From positions 3,162,001-3,226,000 of the forward strand of contig JAVHNS010000003.1 in assembly GCA_036872755.1 (NCBI GenBank): 64,000 nucleotides of DNA, read 5' to 3'. Under the pieces are notes generated by a model. The model was not told the DNA's origin, ran no database searches, and saw nothing but the letters and a program-made list of their open reading frames with translations. The DNA is from Orbilia blumenaviensis (lineage: Eukaryota; Ascomycota; Orbiliomycetes; Orbiliales; Orbiliaceae). The position numbers were made by a program, and so were the translations under genes. Below, piece by piece: positions 57,924 to 64,000 of this stretch. Numbering within the stretch: the first letter of the stretch is position 1; each line of letters starts with the position of its first letter.

Positions 57924-60900
57924 GATGTTAAGCGTTTACAAGGGAAGCGGTGCAGTAAACCGTGAGTCGACGTGGTAGGCCTTGTGGGGTTAAGAGGGCG
58001 ACTAGTATGCAGCGATATTTAGGTGTAGTAGAGATGCAATACAAATGCTGCGCTCCCATCGAGCTCGCGAGATTATAGCTTCAACTATGCTTGAACTTGA
58101 CCAAACGACAGTCAAGAACCGCCGGCAATATAGTATACGGAGAAATTCACTGCTCTTTGATTACTGCAAGAGGGAAGGATTGGTGAAAGTATCCAGAAGT
58201 AGCGATTTCCTAAGTCCTAACGCTTAGCTACAGATACCAATGCCTAGTGTCATGGCCAAACATGAATAATAAGTACCTGATATATGACGCCTTGGTCTGA
58301 ATTGCTGGAAATGTCAAGCAAGGTGCTGGAAGTCTCCGTTGGAACCTGATGGCTGTGCAACCGTGAGCTTATCGCGGTCGGATGTCGTAGGTTGTTTATA
58401 TCCTGAAGTAGTGAATATTAAAGCCAAAAGATCAAATTTGGGATATCCTTGCTGCTTTATATAATCTTGCTTTAACAAGAACGAGGCCTGGCCTAGATAT
58501 CTAACCTCCCACAATGGGGACAGAATATCTCGTCTCCAATCGAGGCTAGCGAGGCAATCGGGGTTATTCCCTGATGACTTTCCTCCGACACGCATGGGCA
58601 TACTGCACGCGGCAAGTCGAGTGATCGACAATATTGCAGTGCAGAGAGTCTCCGCACGCTGCATCGCGGGTTTCCCGAACGCGAACGAAAGTCCTTAACA
58701 ATTCATTGGTACCTATAGTTGTCCGGCCCGCTGGTAAAGCTATAAAGATGGTAACGAGCCCGCAGGGCCGACACATGGTTACATTACAGATACAGCCGAA
58801 TGCTTTTTCTTGCCACAGGATACCTACAATTGTATTAAATGGATGGGTTTGTGCGTGCACCCTGCATGAGCGGCACGATTATATCATTGATGCACCAAAC
58901 ATCACAAAGGTTGCAAACCTTGCATTCGGAACTTGCAAAAACCGGCAAGCGCACCAAACCATTGGCCGGACCCTTGTGTAATATTTTCTATTCATGGAAT
59001 TTCCACAGCCGCATCACGAAAAGGTCCGGAAGGTTCGAACTTATCGCACAGGCTCGGACAGCAAGGATGCGTTCGGATGCCGGGTACCTCTCGGCTCCTT
59101 CGAACTATCATGATATCTTGTATCACTTCAAGTGGTCCATAATCAGGGCAAGGCGTTGGATGATTAGAGCTGTCAAATAAATTCTCGCTACTGCGATGTT
59201 TTTACCAACCCATAGCCCATGTAGTGCGTGTACTGTGTCATCTACATACCGTTAGTGATCTCAAGATCAACCTCCAACTCGGAATTTCAGCGAACGTGAA
59301 CCGTTGCACGCGTTGTTGTACACAACTGTCAACTATCGGAGTTAACTAGTTTAGGTTCCTCGGTATCTAAAATTCCATCAGAGAAACACATTCTCGACAC
59401 CGAATTGTGAGATATCCATGGGTTCAGCAATGCTTTTGTCGCGGAACCGCGACTAGTGGCAAATCTGACAACAGTTAGGCTCTATGGGGTCGCGACCCCT
59501 TGCTGTGGGTGCGATGCAGCACTAATGGCCGGTCACAAATGTGATCTGGTTGCGTGTGCGGCTGAGAACACCACCGTTTCTCGAACGAACGTTCGAACCG
59601 ATTATGCATACTGGCCCACTCACGGGTTATGACGTCGCTCGTCCGTGTTATAGATGCGATGCCCAATTATTGCTACCCCATTCAGGCCCGGCGCTCAGGC
59701 TCTATCCGACCCAATATTACTGTAACTCTCCCGCCCATGCTATACAGCAACGATAGGATCCGAATAAAATTAAATTAGTGGATGGGAAGGCTCTTCTTTT
59801 TCAGCTGTGAATTCTACGGTCACATCAGGTCCAACAGGCATCATTGTTGTGTGATGCAAAGCTAGCAGCGTGCTCCTAAGCGAGTGTGGTACACCCCAGA
59901 GTAAAATCAATATTATCATGATCGATCATGATCCTGATACGTACGTGCACACTATCTTCGGCGTTAAAATCCCAAAGAAGTCTCGATGCCAATGACTTTG
60001 ATTACGTACACGACTCAACCCCGTTGATCCAGAGTGCGGTGCTAATTTGATGCAAGAAACACGCGATATGTAAAGCGGGGCCGTACCAGCAGTAACATGG
60101 CGGTTGCGCTCCCGATTAGCCTAGAACGTGTTCTACTTCGTTGAAGCTGGTTTACAAGGCCACCTGGAACCTTTCTGCTAAGTTTCGGCCATACATTTTT
60201 CGCTACTATGATTTTCTAAAGCGCCCGATGATATTATCACTTAGACACCTCTATTTAGGTCTGCAGGTTTCGGCTGAGGGTCTGTTCCAGGTCTTCGTTT
60301 CGAGAGCCTTGCAGTGACCAGTCAGGAGTAACACACATATATCAAGACTCCTTGATAAACCAATGCCGAAACATGTAAATTTGAACATCAACCGCCTGTA
60401 TATTGATTTAGATATATTCAATTATTTGTAATTATATGCTTTTGGTAGCTTTTAAGGCTTAACGAGCGATACAAATGCGAGGCGCTGGTTAAGACCATGC
60501 TCCGACTGGCGACCGCGTATGTGCGTCTCCGCAGCACGTTTTCGCTAAAGCATAAAAACGCTTTAACGTTGCCAACTAATGGCCTGTAGCTGCACACGAA
60601 CTTCAATTGATTAATCTAGCTTCCTGGTAGTTAAACTATCGATAGGTACCTAGCTATCGATATTTGAGACCTTAACATACCTGCTGCAAAGACCCTCATC
60701 AGATTAAGGTAGTATATATGTGCATTTTAAATTTCCGTCGTGGGGATCACGCCACATATTAGTGCATCTCTGTCGTCTCGTGAAGGTTATTCGTCACTAT
60801 TCGGCAAGCGATGTAACTGTCGTTCACCAGGGTAACACAATGTCTTGTGGGTGAGACGGTAATACCGACGTTGAATTAACGTCTTTAACGGGTTAGTCTT

Positions 60901-63089
60901 GTGTCTCCGACACCAGTTAACGAGTTACCAGGTTATCACTACGGGAACTAAGTCAAAACAAGTTGGTTTGGGTCAATTAGATATTCCGTTCTGGTATTTC
61001 CCCTGGCAAATTAGCATACTTTTCAGTCAAGTTTATAAGAAGGTGCTGGGACTACGTTTTCATTTGTGTACTCAAAACTGGGGTATTTGGCAATAAAACC
61101 TCGCTTCGAGGAAACATCACCTGTGGGCCATGGGTTAGGCTAGGGTTAACGGGTTTGAAACAAAGCACGAAGTGTGCTCTCTAAGACAAATAAACGCAGC
61201 CCTACATTTTGCCTTCTATCGGTTGAGTAGCTTCCCGAAGATGCCAAAACTCAAATATTACTCGCTTACACTCATATAGCCCGATATTCACGGTCGCGAT
61301 TGGTGTGATGTCGTAGCTTTTAAGTGGTTGGCCAGTTATAAGTTGGGCTGGTGATCGGACTTGGGTGTTGTTCGAACCTCTGGAACAATAAAGACCTCGG
61401 GCACCTACCCAAACATATATTCTAGTCAACTATTCGATATGTTACGCATTTAAAATCAGCCTGTCGCCAATCTCATGAAGTGATTCCAACACGACATACT
61501 CATCAACGAGAACAAGTACGGTATCGTAAATAAGCGTCGTCTGAAACTCTGACTTTCATGTGCATTTCAGTTTAGCAGAGCTTGAAATATGTGCGCAAAC
61601 CTTCTATCCGATGAAGCCCTACCGCACTCGTTAGCAATATTTAATGATGCGCGCCTTTTGTGAAGTTCTGTTAGATACTTGTGATGGATCTAGTGACAAG
61701 ACTAGTAAGTAGGTGTCGAGACTCCTGTAGATCTGTGTCGTAAAGGGTTGAGGCATGCCGTAGGAATTCTGCGCAACACAGCTACTTAAATATATGGGTT
61801 ACTTAAGTTTAAAACTGCTGGCTTAGGCCCCAAATCTACTATGTTCGTACACATGTATAGACCATCTTTTTTATATTTAATGTATACGAACCTAATACCA
61901 GATATATTTGGCTGGCGTTTATATTCATCGTGGCAATATATACTGGTGGACTTGCTAGGCGGGTTTCGGCTTTATTTTTGTGGGTTTGTCTCTCGCAAGC
62001 TATAGTAGTGTGGACGTGGCCTCCGGGCTTTCGTATTGCAAGAAATATTATATACTTTCAAGCTTTGGATTATGATAGTGTGCTTTTCTAACCTAGCTTT
62101 TGCTGTCTGGGTACTCTATAACCCTGTATTCGTGTAGCCAGCCAGAGCTGCGTACTTTCGGTAACTTTGTAGTGGAAGTATTATTCGATATTCGACATCG
62201 CTATACATATGCCAATTGAATATGACTAATTGAAACGTTCCCGATAACTGCCTCTTTAAAAGCTTTTTTTGGTCGTCATCTGCATAAAACGAAATAAAAG
62301 TGGAGATTTTATGGAAAGAAGTAGACGGGGAGGAAATGACGCAATCATGCGAGGAAATTGTGCAATTTTGTGAGAAACAATAAAGACAAATGAACAACGA
62401 CAGAGACAAGAATCTGGCTGCATTTGATTTTGTCTGCATTTGATTCGGGAGATGGGATTATGGGCACTTACGAGGCCAGAATCATGTACCTCAAAGGATA
62501 TGGGCAAAATATTGGCCATGGGGCTATATATATGCCAAAGCTAGGTAAAATCATCAATACTTGCGTGTGCTTCAACAAAACCAAAGGAGAGAAAAGAAAG
62601 TAAGGGAACATTATCCGAGATGGTAAATGCAAAAAAAATGCTTGGTTGCCGGGTCCATTAAAAATAAAACATTAGGGTAGAAAGGATAAAGCACATAAAG
62701 TCTCGCACCGAGAACAGTGTGTAATGATAAAGAAACGGTGCCCCGAGAAGTTCGGAAAAGGTCAGAATAGATGCAAAAGAAACGTGACAATGAACAGCTC
62801 ACAGATGTCAGTATCCTGCCACCTTGGATTCGTGAAGGGATTTAATGGTACTAAATGGTCTCGTAAACCAGCCCCGCCGAAGCAGAACACTTCGTTGGAG
62901 TACCAGATAAGTATTAATAAAGGTAGATGATTGCTGAAATTCTAGGAATATAATACTGATAACCCTTGGGGTACTCGGTTTTGAAAAGAGAATATTGATT
63001 GAGTAGTTGATAGGTCGGAGAAGGAACGGGTGCCGGCAACTAAGAATAGAACCTTTTCCATAGCTACTCTTAACATACTCGTCAACGAG
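57924..63089. other. gene-poor stretch, nothing supported
   Basis: About 5.2 kb of short frames. It contains two GC palindromes (GTCGCGGAACCGCGAC at 59438-59453 and GGGGTCGCGACCCC at 59487-59500). No motif-bearing ORF or splice set. Confidence 0.5.
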
Positions 63090-64000
63090 TTAAGAAGATG
63101 AGCTTGGTGAGCGCAGCTCTGAAAACCAGCATCGCTCGTGAACTTTTTTTTTCCAGCCGGGGTGCGCTTTCTTTTGATGGTGGTGGTATAGATTGTCCCT
63201 TGCTTTCTCCCGTTTCTCACTCCACATAACGTTGGGGCATTCTGGAAACCAACAATGTGCGCAGACCAGAGGTGGGCTGTTCAGGGTAGGGGAGCTCGGG
63301 TCTAGAGGCCGAATGTGACGAGAAGGGGCCCTTTTGCGAGGCTTTCGAGTCCCGGTGGGTGTGGCTAGCATTGTTCGGGGACTCGGTGCGTGTACAGACG
63401 TTCCATCATTGTACATGTGTGGTGGAATACCAGCCTCTGGGCCTGCAAGATGGTTATGTAACTCCCCAAGATCGGGTTGCTGGGTAAGGCGGATAGTTTG
63501 GAGACTGGTATGTTGATCATGCAGTGGTCCGTACAGGCCTCGTGGTGCATTGGCCGTTTCGATTCTTGCTACAGGGCTGTGATATACTAGTTCAGGTAAG
63601 ACTCTACTTCGTTGAGTCTGATTTACGAGATAAGGTGAGACCTGTTGTTGAGTTTCCACTTCGTAGACCTGTGTAGGCAGGCCTACTGCAGCGTCGACGG
63701 TATGAAGGAGGCAAGGTGGAGCGTGGAAAAAAAATGAATCCGGTCGAATTTCAGGGTCTGAGAGATCCCAAGTGTCATTGAAAGATTGCGGAGCTACTAG
63801 AGCACCTGCATTTGGGCGCTCATCGAGAGGGCCCATCAGTGATGGTGTGCTATAGGCGTCAATAGCATTCTCGCGTTGCGAATCAGGGTATCTACTCCAG
63901 TCGTCATATTCTATGGTCGGATTTCCGCTCCCAAAATAATCTTGCTGCAGCTGGGGCGGCCCTAGATCCACTGGATTAGAGCCTGCATTTAGGCGCTCAT
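63090..64000 (-). CDS. zinc-finger-like family protein, CxxC subtype, partial at right edge
   Basis: The frame is open from the right edge (64000) to TAA at 63090, 302 residues visible; the GTG at 63971 is unlikely to be the start because codons continue upstream (ERLNAGSNPVDLG). The visible part is polar and Pro-rich, then basic (GTRKPRKRAPSRHIRP), then the family signature VCAHCWFPECPNVMWSE, EKARDNLYHHHQKKAHPGW and HERCWFSEL. C-A-H-C plus C and HQKKxHP place it with the 56901 and 52607 members. A 20-bp segment at 63981-64000 recurs with one mismatch at 63804-63823, marking an internal duplication. Function unknown. Confidence 0.75.
   Translation of the reverse strand, partial: ERLNAGSNPVDLGPPQLQQDYFGSGNPTIEYDDWSRYPDSQRENAIDAYSTPSLMGPLDERPNAGALVAPQSFNDTWDLSDPEIRPDSFFFHAPPCLLHTVDAAVGLPTQVYEVETQQQVSPYLVNQTQRSRVLPELVYHSPVARIETANAPRGLYGPLHDQHTSLQTIRLTQQPDLGELHNHLAGPEAGIPPHMYNDGTSVHAPSPRTMLATPTGTRKPRKRAPSRHIRPLDPSSPTLNSPPLVCAHCWFPECPNVMWSEKREKARDNLYHHHQKKAHPGWKKKVHERCWFSELRSPSSSS
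63804..64000. repeat. internal direct repeat, 177-bp spacing, in the edge gene
   Basis: CCTGCATTTGGGCGCTCAT (63804-63822) and CCTGCATTTAGGCGCTCAT (63982-64000) differ at one base. The spacing is 178 bp by these ends. They encode ERPNAG and ERLNAG in the same frame within about one codon, suggesting an old duplication in the disordered part. Confidence 0.5.

Overview
This window looks like nuclear DNA of a filamentous ascomycete (Pezizomycotina). Genes are interrupted by short introns (about 41-128 nt) with GTAAGT/GTATGT-type donors, CTAAC/CTAAT/CTGAC branch sites and AG acceptors. Several genes have TATA boxes. There is a secreted Cys-rich protein, a GPI-anchored Cys-rich protein with a KR processing site, and many F-box-like proteins. 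I see no rRNA, no CRISPR array and no convincing tRNA. Gene density is low (about 18 supportable genes in 64 kb). The order cannot be fixed from the sequence alone. Gene models with introns were assembled by hand from splice signals and reading phase; none is backed by transcript data.

Bases 1-31.7 kb form an F-box-rich region. It holds a left-edge partial F-box gene (1-572, minus), an F-box/LRR-like pseudogene (1465-2134, plus), and F-box-like genes at 5080-6264 (+), 10292-11895 (-), 15176-15949 (+), 16239-17516 (-), 19185-20257 (+), 21341-22053 (+) and 30435-31717 (-). Four of these (15-22 kb) share an extra pattern after the F-box-like helix, a 'P-P-V-x-E-V'-like strand followed by a 'G-V-T'-like segment, so they look like one diverged paralogous family. 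Between them lie an intronless GH43 glycosidase without a signal peptide (8442-9419, -), a GPI-anchored protein (12733-13731, -), a secreted Cys-rich protein (28790-29783, +) and a broken gene (6962-7690, -).

Bases 33-64 kb hold a second expanded family: six diverged Cys/His (zinc-finger-like) proteins at 33395-34628 (-), 39259-40468 (-), 46788-48185 (-), 52607-53374 (+), 56901-57923 (-) and 63090-64000 (-, partial). They share a low-complexity acidic/polar N-terminal part and a C-terminal C-x(3,4)-C...[WY]...N-[LM]...H-Q-x-K-x-H...R-C signature. Three have an additional upstream C2H2 finger and one phase-0 intron (three in the gene with duplicated exons). Three replace that finger with a CxxC and have no intron. 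The gene at 46788-48185 carries a clean tandem exon-plus-intron duplication. A 110-bp MITE-like element with terminal inverted repeats and a TTA target duplication sits at 37516-37625, with a decayed relative at 54718-54843.

The layout suggests two neighbouring, rapidly diversifying gene families (putative ubiquitin-ligase adaptors and putative nucleic-acid-binding finger proteins) in a repeat-spaced, gene-poor region. Functions for individual members are inferred only from domain type.
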